A stretch of DNA of 64,000 nucleotides from Planctomycetota bacterium (GCA_025993795.1 JAMQHL010000021.1:18919-82918), one strand, 5' to 3'. Counted from the stretch's first letter, positions 54,169 to 62,917 are shown. The notes: generated from the letters alone by a model not told the origin. Numbers and translations: made by a program.

Positions 54169-55197
54169 TCATTCGTCAAACTGCACAAGTTCAGTTAACT
54201 GTTCAAAGTCTTCGCCGGTGACTGACAGGCGCACTACCAGCCCGGGCCATGCCTTGGCGTACCACGCGGTGCATGCGCGGCCATCTTCGTCTTCGTAGGC
54301 GTACACGTTGCATTCCAGCAGGCCCGCAATCGTGATTCGTTTTTCCGTGCGGTCAAGCTTTGAGCGCTGCTTCGGCTCAAGCCAGTCACGCAAACCGTCG
54401 GCAAAGCTGATGCTGACTTTCTCGACCTTGGCGCCTTTCAGCTTCTCCAGTGTCAGCGTCAAGTCCGTGATCTCAAGCTCGCAACTGTCCTTGTCAGCCG
54501 CGGTTACTTCATACTGCTGCACCAGAAAACTGCGAACGCGGTTCTTGCCCCGCTGTGTCGTGGTCGTAACTATCCACTTGCGCCCCTTCGTGCCGAACAG
54601 CCGTGTGTCGGTGACCTCTGCGTCGGCGGCCGCGCCCTTCTGTTTTTTCTTGGCCTTGGGCGCTTTGTAGCCGGGGTCGCCCTCGACCACGTCAAGTTCA
54701 ATCAGTTCGCGGGTCCCGAACCGGTCATCTGATTTCACCACCAATGTGGGGTAATCCACGCTGCGCCACAGTGACGCGCCCCCGTCGATCTCGTTGTCCC
54801 AGCGCACGCAGTCAAACGTTCCGGCGGGCACCTTGATCCTTTCCTGCTTGGTCTTGCGGAAGCCAACCGGGTCGCGGAAGATCAGGTTGTCGGCTTGGAA
54901 TGCGACTTTGACAACCGTGGCGGCGCCCCCGGACTCCTTCTTGTTTGCGTCAAGAATGGCTTGGCGCATTTCTGCGCGGTCGTCCCACACTGCGGCCACT
55001 TCATGTCGCAAATAAGTGATCTGGTCGTCGCCGCCTTCCTGGCCGGGCTTGGGCGAGCGCTTCAACATCCAGGTGCGGCCGGCTACGCGATACAGCACGA
55101 ACTGGTCTGCCGGCACAGGGTCGTCCTTGGCGCCCGCGTAGCCGGCTGCCGTGACGACCAGCGCAAGCGCAAACACCAGGCGGATCGCTGTGGCCAT
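54169..55197 (-). CDS. Secreted protein sharing the EF-hand protein's C-terminal domain
   Basis: The 342-residue product (ATG 55197) has a signal peptide (to about GYAGAKD). It contains two copies of the domain found in the next gene: about residues 35-165 (FVLYRVAGRTWMLKR, KVPAGTFDCVRWDNE, WRSVDYPTLVVKSD, ELIELDVVEG) and 190-342 (KGRKWIVTTTTQRGKNRVRSF, ITIAGLLECNVYAYEDEDG, AWPGLVVRLS, ELVQFDE). The cysteine in the FDC/ECN segment recurs in each copy. No EF-hands. The stop lies 25 bp before the EF-hand gene's start, so the two form an operon. I do not recognise the domain. Confidence 0.7.
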   Translation of the reverse strand: MATAIRLVFALALVVTAAGYAGAKDDPVPADQFVLYRVAGRTWMLKRSPKPGQEGGDDQITYLRHEVAAVWDDRAEMRQAILDANKKESGGAATVVKVAFQADNLIFRDPVGFRKTKQERIKVPAGTFDCVRWDNEIDGGASLWRSVDYPTLVVKSDDRFGTRELIELDVVEGDPGYKAPKAKKKQKGAAADAEVTDTRLFGTKGRKWIVTTTTQRGKNRVRSFLVQQYEVTAADKDSCELEITDLTLTLEKLKGAKVEKVSISFADGLRDWLEPKQRSKLDRTEKRITIAGLLECNVYAYEDEDGRACTAWYAKAWPGLVVRLSVTGEDFEQLTELVQFDE

Positions 55198-55332
55198 GAC
55201 CTGTCCCCGTGGCTGTGAGCAATGTCCGATTGTGGGAAGCATGCCCCCGGCACGCAAGCAAAGAAATGACGCGCGATGTGCCCGCAGGCCAATAGAATCC
55301 TAGACTGCGCCGCACAGGAATAAGGAACGAAG

Positions 55333-56847
55333 ATGCAGAAGACCGGTGCAGACCGTGAACGCGTGCTCGAACTGCTGACCGAAATGGGCGGCGTCACAGA
55401 AGAGAACGTGCGCAAGATCGCCAAGCTCACGCGCGTATCAGAAGCCGAGATCTGGGGTGCAGGCACGTTCTATCACCTGATCAACAAGCCCGGCAGACGC
55501 ATGCGCGTGTGCAACGGGCTGACCTGCCGCCTGTTCGGCGCCGACGACGTGATCAAGAAGCTGCGCGCCCAGGGCAAGGAAGTCACCGAGGCCACGTGCC
55601 TTGGCCAGTGCGACCGCGCACCTGCCGCGCTCGATGAAGACATGAAAGTGATCGACTGGGCCAGGCAGGAACGTGCCGTCACGCCCGCCAACGACGACCT
55701 GCCGCTGAACCTCGCCGGCAAGCAGGACTTCAGCTTTGCAGCTCTGGAGGCCGCCCGCAAACTCAAACCCGACGACATCTTCAAGCTGCTTGAAGAAAGC
55801 GGGTTGCAGGGCCGCGGAGGCGCGGGCTTTCCCGCCTTCATCAAGTGGAAGGGCGTGGCGGGCCAGAAAGACCCGGTGCACTACGTCGTGTGCAACGGCG
55901 ACGAAGCCGAGCCCGCGACGTTCAAGGACCGCGAGACCATGCTGCGCCGCCCCGACAAGCTGATTGAGGGAATGGCGATTGCGGCCTGCGCGGTGGGGGC
56001 CAAAGAGGTCTATTTCTATATTCGCGGCGAGTTCAACGCCGAGTACGAAAGCGTGAAAGCGGCCCTGCACAAGGCGCCCGACAGCATCCAGAACCTGGAT
56101 TGGCACTTTCATCGCGGCCACGGCGCCTACATCTGCGGTGAAGAAACCGCAATGCTCGAAAGCATGGAAGGAAAGCGCGGCATGCCGCGGCTGAAACCGC
56201 CATTCCCGCACGAGTTCGGTTTCCGCGGCAAGCCCACGCTGATCAACAACGTCGAAACGTTTGCCTGTGTGCCCTACATCATTCAGCACGGCGGCGCGAA
56301 GTTCAAAGCCCACGGCCGCACCGAGGCGGGCAGCAAGCTGTACTGCATCAGCGGCCACGTGAACAAGCCGGGCGTGTACGAACTGCCGCTTGGTGCAACG
56401 CTGGATGAGCTGGTGGGGGTGGCGGGCGGCTACATGGGCAACCCGATGGCGTTCAGCCCGGGCGGGGCCAGCAGCGGGTTCCTGCCGATTGAGAAGCGCA
56501 ACGTGCCGCTCGATTTCAAGGGCTTGCAGAAAGAAGGAAGCATGCTCGGCAGCGCGGGCGTCGTGGTGTTGAACGACACCGTGGATATGGCCAAGGCTGC
56601 GCAGTGGCAGCTTGAGTTCTTTGAACTGGAAAGCTGCGGCCAGTGCGCCCCGTGCCGCATCGGTACCCGCTACCTGCACAACCAGGTCAGCAAGTATCTC
56701 GAGACCGGCGACCCAAGCGCGCTCAAGCATGCCAAGGACGTAGGCTGGGAAATGGAAGAAGGCAGCATCTGTGGGCTGGGCATGGTAGCGGCCAAACCGT
56801 TAGAAAACGCAATGCAATACTTCCCCAAGGCCTTCGAGAAGCGGTAG
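55333..56847 (+). CDS. NAD-linked formate dehydrogenase, NuoE-NuoF fusion (diaphorase) subunit
   Basis: The 504-residue protein passes electrons from the formate dehydrogenase to NAD+. Residues 1-110 match NuoE/FdsG: a thioredoxin-like [2Fe-2S] domain with C60, C65, C89 and C93. Residues 130-504 match NuoF/FdsB: the FMN-binding GRGGAGFP (160-167), CNGDEAEPATFKDR, GAYICGEETAMLESMEGKRG, and a [4Fe-4S] site C435, C438, C441 and C480. In most species the two parts are separate genes, so this is a fusion. AAGGA precedes the ATG. The catalytic subunit gene begins 258 bp downstream after a terminator-like hairpin. Confidence 0.93.
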   Translation: MQKTGADRERVLELLTEMGGVTEENVRKIAKLTRVSEAEIWGAGTFYHLINKPGRRMRVCNGLTCRLFGADDVIKKLRAQGKEVTEATCLGQCDRAPAALDEDMKVIDWARQERAVTPANDDLPLNLAGKQDFSFAALEAARKLKPDDIFKLLEESGLQGRGGAGFPAFIKWKGVAGQKDPVHYVVCNGDEAEPATFKDRETMLRRPDKLIEGMAIAACAVGAKEVYFYIRGEFNAEYESVKAALHKAPDSIQNLDWHFHRGHGAYICGEETAMLESMEGKRGMPRLKPPFPHEFGFRGKPTLINNVETFACVPYIIQHGGAKFKAHGRTEAGSKLYCISGHVNKPGVYELPLGATLDELVGVAGGYMGNPMAFSPGGASSGFLPIEKRNVPLDFKGLQKEGSMLGSAGVVVLNDTVDMAKAAQWQLEFFELESCGQCAPCRIGTRYLHNQVSKYLETGDPSALKHAKDVGWEMEEGSICGLGMVAAKPLENAMQYFPKAFEKR

Positions 56848-57038
56848 CTGCGCGGCGCGTCAAGAGTGACGGCACGCAGGCCCCGAAGCGGCCGTCGTAC
56901 TCCTGCCCATGGCAAAGCCGTGGGCATTAGTCCCGTGGCCGGTACGGCACCAGCGGGTGCTCGCGCTCAATTGCTTTTGCGGTGAGCGCTGCAAGGCATT
57001 CCTCAGGGGCCGAATTTGCCGGACGATTAGAGCTCTAT

Positions 57039-57058
57039 CCCCGGCCTTCCGGCCGGGG
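57039..57058 (+). terminator. Hairpin between the two formate dehydrogenase genes
   Basis: CCCCGGCC and GGCCGGGG pair perfectly across TTCC, followed by GCTTGG. It may attenuate read-through from the diaphorase gene into the catalytic gene. Confidence 0.5.
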
Positions 57059-57090
57059 GCTTGGACTGGTTCACAAATCCATTCTGATGC

Positions 57091-57096
57091 TATACT
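57091..57096 (+). promoter_or_regulatory. Candidate -10 box of the formate dehydrogenase catalytic gene
   Basis: TATACT ends only 9 bp before the ATG at 57106; TTCACA stands 15 bp upstream as a poor -35. If used, the transcript would be almost leaderless. Confidence 0.3.
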
Positions 57097-57105
57097 TGTC
57101 CGTTG

Positions 57106-59895
57106 ATGGCTGACACGTTCACGATTACGGTTGACGGCAAACCTGTTGAGGCACATGCGGGCGAGATGGTGTTGCGTGCCGCGCAACGCGCGGGTGTGCA
57201 CATTCCTACGCTTTGCGACGACAAGCGGCTTGAGCCTGCGGGCGCATGCCGCGCCTGCCTTGTTGAGATCGACGGCCAGCGGCGCTTGCAGCCCTCCTGC
57301 GCTTGGAAAGTCGCGCCTAACCAGAACATCAAGACACAAGAGACCAGCAAGCGCGTGCAGCGCCATCAGGACGTGCTGGTCAGCCTTTACATGGCGGACC
57401 ACAAACTCGACGACGAAGGCCTGCCCGTCGAAACCTGCAACGGCAACGGCCTGCGCGAGTGGGCCCAGGAATGCCAGACACTTAGCCTTGACCCCGTGGA
57501 AGCACCCCGCGCCGCGCGCCCCGGCGACAAGAACCCGTACATCACCTTTCAGCCCGAGCTGTGCGTGCTCTGCGCCCGCTGCACGCGCTATTGCGACGAA
57601 GTGGAAGCGGTCAACGCTATCACTCTCACCGGTCGCGGCAGCGAAACCACCATCGGCACAGCTGGCATGCGCGGCTTGCTGGACACCTCCTGCGAGCTTT
57701 GCGGCGGTTGTATCGATACCTGCCCGACGGGCGCGCTGGTTGAACAGAAGGCGATCGAGATTCTGCCGCACCAGATTGAGCGCAAGGTGCGCACGACCTG
57801 CAACTACTGTGGCGTCGGATGCCAGATGGATTTGAACGTCGCCAAGGTGGACGGCATAGAGCAAGTCGTGCGCGTGACCAGCCCGCCACCGGGCGAGACG
57901 GTCAACGACGGCAACCTGTGCATCAAGGGCCGCTTTGCCTACGACTTTATTCATCACAAGGACCGGATCACGGAACCGATGATCCGCAAGCCTGACGGCA
58001 AACTGCACGGTGTATCATGGGACGAAGCGCTGAAGTTCGCCGCCGAAGGCATGAAGAAAGTCCAGCAACGCCACGGGCCCAAGGCCTTGGGCTTCATTTC
58101 CTCGGCGCGCTGCACCGGTGAAGAAAACTACCTGATGAGCAAAGTCGCGCGTGCCGCATTCAAGACCGGCAACGTGCACTCGTGTGCCGCCACGTGACAC
58201 TTCCCCACCGAGCAAGCTCTCGTGAAGAGCTTCGGAGCAGGAGTGATGTCCAACAGCATCCCGGAAATCCGGGACTTGGACTTCATGTTGGTGATAGGCA
58301 GCAACACCACAGAAGCTCATCCCATCATCGGCATGGAAATGAAGATCGCCCGTCAGCGCGGCGCGCGCCTGATTGTCGCCGACCCGCGCAAGATCTGGCT
58401 GACCGAGTACGCCGACCTTCACCTGCAGCTCAAGCCGGGCACGGACGTATGGCTGATCAACGCCATGGCCAAGGTGATCATCGACGAAGACCTTGTCGAT
58501 AAGGACTTTATCAAGACCCATACTGAAGGCTGGCCTGAACTGAAGGCCAATCTCGCCAAGTTCAACCTGCCTGAAGCCGAGCAGGCCACCGGCCTGCCGG
58601 CGGAGGTCATACGTGCCGCCGCCATCGAGTACGCAACCACGCGCAAGGCTGCCATTTACTACACACTGGGCATCACCGAACACGCCCACGGCAGCGACAA
58701 CATTTTCAGCCTCGCCAACCTGGTGATGATGACCGGGCATCTTGGTGTGCGCCACGGCGGCTTGAACTCGCTGCGGGGCCAGAACAACGTGCAGGGCGCC
58801 ACCGACGCCGGCGCGACGCCGCTGTATTACACGGGGTTCCAGTCGGCAGAGGACCCGGCAGTCCGGGCCAAGTTTGAAAAAGCGTGGGCAACCGACTTGC
58901 CCGCCACGATTGGCTTGAACTTGAATGCCATCATGGAGGGTGTGAAGGAAGGCAATGTGAAAGCGCTGTACGTGATGGGCGAAGACATTTTGATCTCTGA
59001 GCCCAACACCAATCATCTTGAAAAAGGCGTGAAGGAACTCGAGTTTCTGATTCACCAGGACATCTTCATGAACGAGACCACGAAGTATGCCAGCGTGGTC
59101 TTCCCCGCCGCCTGCTTTGCAGAAAAGGACGGCGTCTTCACCAACACCGACCGCCGCGTACAGCGCGTGCGCAAAGCCGTGAACCCGCCCGGCAACGCAC
59201 GGCCGGACTGCCAGATCCTGGCCGACTTCGCCCGCGCCAGCGGCTACGCGATGCCGGACTACAAAGACGCCGGCGAAATTTACGCAGAGATCGCGTCGCT
59301 TGCTCCGCGCTTTGCGGGCATAAGCCACGAACGGCTTGACCGCACGCCGATGGGCATCCAGTGGCCGTGCACGTCGCCTGAGCACGAAGGCACTGCGTAC
59401 ATGCACAAAGATGGACCGGTGAAGGGCAAGGGCACGTTTGTGGTGACCAACTTCCGGCCATCCGTGGAAATGCCGAACCGCGAGTACCCCTTCAGTCTTG
59501 CCACCGGCCGTGTGCTGTACCACTACAACTCGGGCACCCAGACACGCCGCGACAGCGGCACGATGGACAAGGTTGGCGAATGCCAGATCGAAGTTCATGA
59601 AGAAGACGCCGCCGGGCTGGGCTTGAAAGACGGCGACATGGTCAAGATTGTGTCGCGCCGCGGCGGCATCAAAGCCAGGGTCTGGATTTCGGGCCGTGTG
59701 CAGAAGGGCTGCGTCTGGATGCCGCTGCATTTCGTCGATGCCGCGATCAACAAACTTACGATTGACGCCGGCGACCCGCTGGCTGGCACCGCCGAGTACA
59801 AGGTGTGTGCGGTCAATCTGTTGCCCGTGAAGCCAGGCGCGGAACGGGCCGAGCGATCGGAATTGGTTGAATCGCGCCCCGTCCTGGGTGCTTAG
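57106..59895 (+). CDS. fdhA: Selenocysteine-containing NAD-linked formate dehydrogenase, catalytic subunit
   Basis: Two open frames, 57106-58194 and 58198-59895, lie in the same phase and are separated only by a TGA at 58195-58197; read through, they give 929 residues. The TGA falls at residue 364 in HSCAAT-U-HFPTEQALVKSFG, exactly the selenocysteine position of E. coli FdhF-type enzymes (CARV-U-H), and the following His and MSNSIPEI segment match. N-terminal electron-transfer domains are a [2Fe-2S] ferredoxin (C37, C48, C51, C65), two [4Fe-4S] sites (C153/156/159/163 and C196/199/202/206) and the Mo/W-site [4Fe-4S] cluster (C232, C235, C239, C272). The enzyme oxidises formate to CO2 or runs in reverse. 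Selenocysteine insertion genes must lie elsewhere. Confidence 0.93.
58195..58232 (+). promoter_or_regulatory. UGA selenocysteine codon with bSECIS-like hairpin
   Basis: Directly after the in-frame TGA (58195-58197), AAGCTCT (58214-58220) pairs with AGAGCTT (58226-58232) around the loop CGTGA. The loop lies 24-28 bases downstream of the UGA, close to the distance seen for the E. coli fdhF element bound by SelB. The loop sequence differs from the E. coli one, as is common between phyla. Confidence 0.7.
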
Positions 59896-59940
59896 CCACC
59901 GGCGCGGAACGGCTTCAGTCAAGCTGTCGAGAAAAATCAA

Positions 59941-59968
59941 AGCGGGGTGCGCCGCTGCGCACCCCGCT
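59941..59968 (+). terminator. Terminator of the formate dehydrogenase gene
   Basis: AGCGGGGTGCGC and GCGCACCCCGCT pair perfectly across CGCT, 46 bp after the stop, followed by GTTGATTTG. Confidence 0.7.
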
Positions 59969-60053
59969 GTTGATTTGAGGTCAAAGTTCCAGGTAGCGCT
60001 GGGCACACTATCCTGTTCAGAACTTCTTCCCCCTCTGTAGTACCGCTTGGTTT

Positions 60054-60087
60054 GTCGCAGGTGAGGTCGGGATTCCTCACTTGCGAC
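60054..60087. repeat. 13-bp inverted repeat
   Basis: GTCGCAGGTGAGG (60054-60066) and CCTCACTTGCGAC (60075-60087) are complementary except for one G-T pair, with an 8-base loop. It stands about 260 bp upstream of the HTH/TPR regulator gene and lacks a T-tract, so an operator or an RNA hairpin is more likely than a terminator. Confidence 0.55.
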
Positions 60088-60348
60088 ACGAACAAGTATG
60101 CCCCGTGAATGCCGAACAGCAAGAATTGCATAGGATAAAATATTAAGTAGACTTGCTAAATGGCAAGGTAGCACAAGTCGGCTTGCGATTCGGGAAGCGG
60201 GTGTGGAAAGGCTGGATAGAGCCGTTCCGGGTTCAGTGTCCTGAGCCTGCACAATGGTGTCCAGCGATCAGCGCATGGGGTCGTCGGGGTCCAGGCTCGA
60301 ACCCTCGATCAGAGCCCCTAAATCGAAACCCGGAATCCAGAGCGCTCT

Positions 60349-61827
60349 ATGTCCACCAACGACTCCATCGCCGCGCGCATCACAGAGCTGGTCAATCGCC
60401 ACTCGCAAGCGGCTGTCGCCCGTGCCTGTGGGGTCAATGAGTCCAGCGTCTTTCACTATCAGCGAGGACGTCGCGTGCCCGCTGACTTCTGCGTCAAGTT
60501 GTCTGAGGCCATGAGCGTCAGCCTGAACTGGCTGCTCACCGGCACCGGCGCGCCCGAGGCTGGCGAGACCATGCTGCAGGCCGATGCGATGGGGCAAGGC
60601 CTTGAGCGCATGGTGCGAATCCTGGGCGCGCTTGAGTCAGAAGCGGAAGGAGCGCTGAAGCACTCGCCTGCGGCGCCTAGGTTTGAGCGCCTGAACGACA
60701 TGCTCAAGACGTGGGATGAAACGCAACAACGCCTGAACGACAAGCTGCTGCCTGTTGCAGACCGGCTTGTGAAGTCGATGAGCGATGCCATGGACCGCAT
60801 GAACCTGATTCGCGCGGGCGACCTGAAGGCCGGGCTTGAGTACCTGAAGCGTTTCGACCTGCCTGCAGAGGCCATCAACCGCATTGACCTGACGCTAAGC
60901 CGCTTTGCGTTTCTTGACCTCGACTACCAGCGTGACTACGAATTGCGGCAGAAAATTCTCTGGCGCTATCTGGTCGAGGGCGGCGACGACCCTCGCCGCG
61001 TGCTTGAGTACGCCTTTGCAGTCGTACACTCCGCCTACGGCATGGGTCGTCACAACGCAGCCGTGCTGATGGCCGACGGTGTACTTGCCGCCACGCGCCT
61101 TGTGCCCGATGGCGACCCGCACCGTCTGCGGTTGCGCGTCGTGCGCTCGTCGTGCCTGGTTGAACTGGGGCGCATCCCTGAAGCTGTGTCGGAACTGTCG
61201 GACGCGATTCCGCGCTTGCCGGCGGCTTCGCGCGATCGTTACTGGGGACTGTACCTGAGGACGCTGGTGCTGGCGGGGACGATGCAGACCGACGCCGCGT
61301 TTGCCGTGATTGAAGGATATGCCTGGCCACAGGATGACACCGCCCTGTTCACGCTTGCATTGATGGATGGCCGCGAGACGCTGCTGCAGCGGTCGCTGAA
61401 GTTCGCCGAAAAGTCCGGCGCGCTGCACCCTGACTCAACGCAGCCGACAAATGCACTTCGGGTCCAGTGCCTGCTGCAGGCGATGCAGGGCAATGCACGT
61501 GGGGCGGTCAAGCGCTGGCTGAGTGCGGTTGAATCGGTCAAGCCCCAGCAGATTCGCTACGATGCGCTGCGCTTTTGTGAAGTTGAGATCCTGCGGGCCG
61601 GTGGCGACCAGCGGGCCGCGAGAATCCGGGCGCGGCAGATATGGAAGCAATGGGACGCGGGCGACGGCGCCGTGCCAACGGGGTTGTTTCCCGGTGCATA
61701 TGTGTACCGCGAGATGCTGCTGCTTGAACCCTCGGATTCGGGGCTGCACGCCAGGGCGCGCGAGTGGGTGCGGCGGAAAGTGCGCCAGGGCTATGCGTAC
61801 TTTCGGCCCTGGGTGGGGGAAGCGTGA
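60349..61827 (+). CDS. HTH regulator with C-terminal TPR-like repeats (RRNPP-like)
   Basis: The 492-residue protein has an N-terminal helix-turn-helix (residues 6-60: ITELVNRHSQAAVARACGVNESSVFHYQRGRRVP, in part; LSEAMSVSLNWLLTGTG). A helical linker (about 75-150) follows, then a long array of paired helices with TPR character (about 165-470). This is the layout of RRNPP-type regulators and of the XRE-TPR proteins that respond to peptides or small ligands. The ligand and target are unknown. The ATG has only a weak ribosome site. A 13-bp inverted repeat lies upstream and a proline-rich lipoprotein gene starts 70 bp downstream. Confidence 0.7.
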   Translation: MSTNDSIAARITELVNRHSQAAVARACGVNESSVFHYQRGRRVPADFCVKLSEAMSVSLNWLLTGTGAPEAGETMLQADAMGQGLERMVRILGALESEAEGALKHSPAAPRFERLNDMLKTWDETQQRLNDKLLPVADRLVKSMSDAMDRMNLIRAGDLKAGLEYLKRFDLPAEAINRIDLTLSRFAFLDLDYQRDYELRQKILWRYLVEGGDDPRRVLEYAFAVVHSAYGMGRHNAAVLMADGVLAATRLVPDGDPHRLRLRVVRSSCLVELGRIPEAVSELSDAIPRLPAASRDRYWGLYLRTLVLAGTMQTDAAFAVIEGYAWPQDDTALFTLALMDGRETLLQRSLKFAEKSGALHPDSTQPTNALRVQCLLQAMQGNARGAVKRWLSAVESVKPQQIRYDALRFCEVEILRAGGDQRAARIRARQIWKQWDAGDGAVPTGLFPGAYVYREMLLLEPSDSGLHARAREWVRRKVRQGYAYFRPWVGEA

Positions 61828-61896
61828 GGTTGGTGTTGATTCCCAAGTTGCTGAAGGCAAGGCACAATACCCGGATTGAGGCCCGGGAGGTTTGAA

Positions 61897-62745
61897 ATGC
61901 GCTATCTGCTTGTAGCGGTGTTTGCAGCTTTGCTTGCGGGATGTTCTTCAACCGTCGTTCACCAAGACGACGGCAATCCGCCGCCAACCGTTGAGAGGGA
62001 CCCGGAACCGACACCAGAGCCCAAACCTGAGCCAAAGCCGCAACCCAAGCCCGAGCCGAAACCGGAGCCGAAGCCTCAGCCAAAACCGGAGCCGAAGCCT
62101 CAGCCAAAACCGGAGCCGAAGCCTCAGCCAAAACCGGAGCCGAAGCCTGAACCAAAGCCTGAACCGAAGCCTCAGCCCACGCCGGAGCCAAAGCCGGACA
62201 TGCATCAAGGCAACGTGGATGCGTTTATCGCGGCTGTAAAGGACAAGGCCTACGAGCTTGAGAAGTCCAAGTCCTACAAGCACTGGCAGTCAGAGCTAAA
62301 ACACTGGCGCGACAAGTACGAGAAGGTGAAAGAGACGCGCAAGGGTGCCGACAAAGACAAGAACAACCTGGAGAAGGAATGGGCCGACTGCATCAAAGCC
62401 TGGTACCAGGCGCGCTACGCCCACTATCTGTTTCTGCACCTGCACACGCGCGACGCGAACTACATGCCGGTGTTCATCCACGATCGCGCAGAGGTCGAGA
62501 TGCTTCCGGATGCGCAGTTGCAATCCGAGGCCTGCCGACACACCCAGGCAGCGCATGAACTGGCCGCGACGGACGGGGCTGAACTGAACAAGTTCCGGAC
62601 CGATGCGCTCAAGTACGACAAAGTCGCCAGCGACGTGCACGTCAGCAAGACCTGGGAAAAGACGTTCGGCGATGCCAAGAAGAAGTTCGAAGGCGCGGCC
62701 GCCGGCACCTTCGAGGACAAGGACGTCAAGAGCTACAAGGACTGA
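61897..62745 (+). CDS. Proline-rich repeat lipoprotein
   Basis: From ATG 61897 (GGGAGG seven bases upstream) the protein has 282 residues. It starts MRYLLVAVFAALLAGC with lipobox LLAGC (Cys16). About residues 36-104 are a Pro-Lys-Pro-Glu/Gln repeat tract, likely an extended spacer across the periplasm, encoded partly by three perfect 24-bp units. The C-terminal 175 residues are helical and charged (VDAFIAAVKDKAYELEKSKSYKHWQSELKHWRDKYE, in part), with no family I can name. The spacer resembles that of TonB or of the LysM protein at 52108. Confidence 0.8.
   Translation: MRYLLVAVFAALLAGCSSTVVHQDDGNPPPTVERDPEPTPEPKPEPKPQPKPEPKPEPKPQPKPEPKPQPKPEPKPQPKPEPKPEPKPEPKPQPTPEPKPDMHQGNVDAFIAAVKDKAYELEKSKSYKHWQSELKHWRDKYEKVKETRKGADKDKNNLEKEWADCIKAWYQARYAHYLFLHLHTRDANYMPVFIHDRAEVEMLPDAQLQSEACRHTQAAHELAATDGAELNKFRTDALKYDKVASDVHVSKTWEKTFGDAKKKFEGAAAGTFEDKDVKSYKD
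62077..62148 (+). repeat. Three perfect 24-bp tandem repeats
   Basis: Units at 62077-62100, 62101-62124 and 62125-62148 are identical, each coding for Gln-Pro-Lys-Pro-Glu-Pro-Lys-Pro. Identity at third codon positions indicates recent expansion and probable length variation. Confidence 0.9.
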
Positions 62746-62776
62746 ACGCGGTATCGATGCGATTGCCTGATTTCTA

Positions 62777-62804
62777 TTGACTCGTCAACAGCGCAGGGTA
62801 TGCT
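62777..62804 (+). promoter_or_regulatory. Sigma-70-type promoter of a small transcription unit
   Basis: TTGACT (62777-62782) and TATGCT (62799-62804) are spaced by 16 bp. The expected transcript start near 62811 lies about 20 bp before the short ORF. Confidence 0.5.
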
Positions 62805-62831
62805 CTGCGCGCTTCATCAACGGAGGGTCCT

Positions 62832-62864
62832 ATGTCGGCCAATCTGGGAATGTTCGAGGCTTAG
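62832..62864 (+). CDS. Ten-residue peptide or leader ORF
   Basis: ATG at 62832 follows GGAGGG by four bases and encodes MSANLGMFEA before TAG. A promoter lies just upstream and a perfect terminator hairpin 28 bp downstream, so the region looks like a complete mini transcription unit of roughly 110 bases. It may be a leader peptide, a small secreted or signalling peptide, or a dual-function small RNA. The RIO kinase gene begins about 140 bp downstream. Too short for homology-based judgement. Confidence 0.4.
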   Translation: MSANLGMFEA

Positions 62865-62892
62865 ACGCGAGACCGAGTACCCACCCAATCGT

Positions 62893-62917
62893 GAGGCCGG
62901 TCTTCGTGACCGGCCTC
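62893..62917 (+). terminator. Terminator of the small transcription unit
   Basis: GAGGCCGGTC and GACCGGCCTC pair perfectly across TTCGT, followed by GTTCATTTG. It stands between the short ORF and the RIO kinase gene and could act as an attenuator. Confidence 0.7.

Larger units (their letters stand above)
59896..60348. other. Intergenic region with terminator and 13-bp inverted repeat
   Basis: No gene is supported. It contains the formate dehydrogenase terminator (59941-59968), a separate inverted repeat at 60054-60087, and an A+T-rich stretch (about 60128-60160, with TAAAATATTAAG) likely to hold the promoter of the HTH/TPR gene. Confidence 0.45.

Noticed and set aside
58195..58197. Interpretation of the TGA as a nonsense mutation making a split pseudogene
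   Set aside because: It falls exactly at the conserved selenocysteine site, the reading phase is kept, the rest of the protein is intact, and a hairpin lies at the right distance.
60054..60087. 13-bp inverted repeat as a terminator
   Set aside because: A separate strong terminator already follows the formate dehydrogenase gene, and no T-tract follows this repeat on either strand.
58015..60252. Long minus-strand frame of 745 codons antisense to the formate dehydrogenase gene
   Set aside because: It mirrors a strongly conserved coding frame in G+C-rich DNA; its composition (His/Ala/Arg/Val-rich) is that of a shadow frame.
62077..62148. CRISPR-like array
   Set aside because: The 24-bp units are contiguous, without spacers, and encode a Pro-Lys-Pro-Glu repeat in frame.
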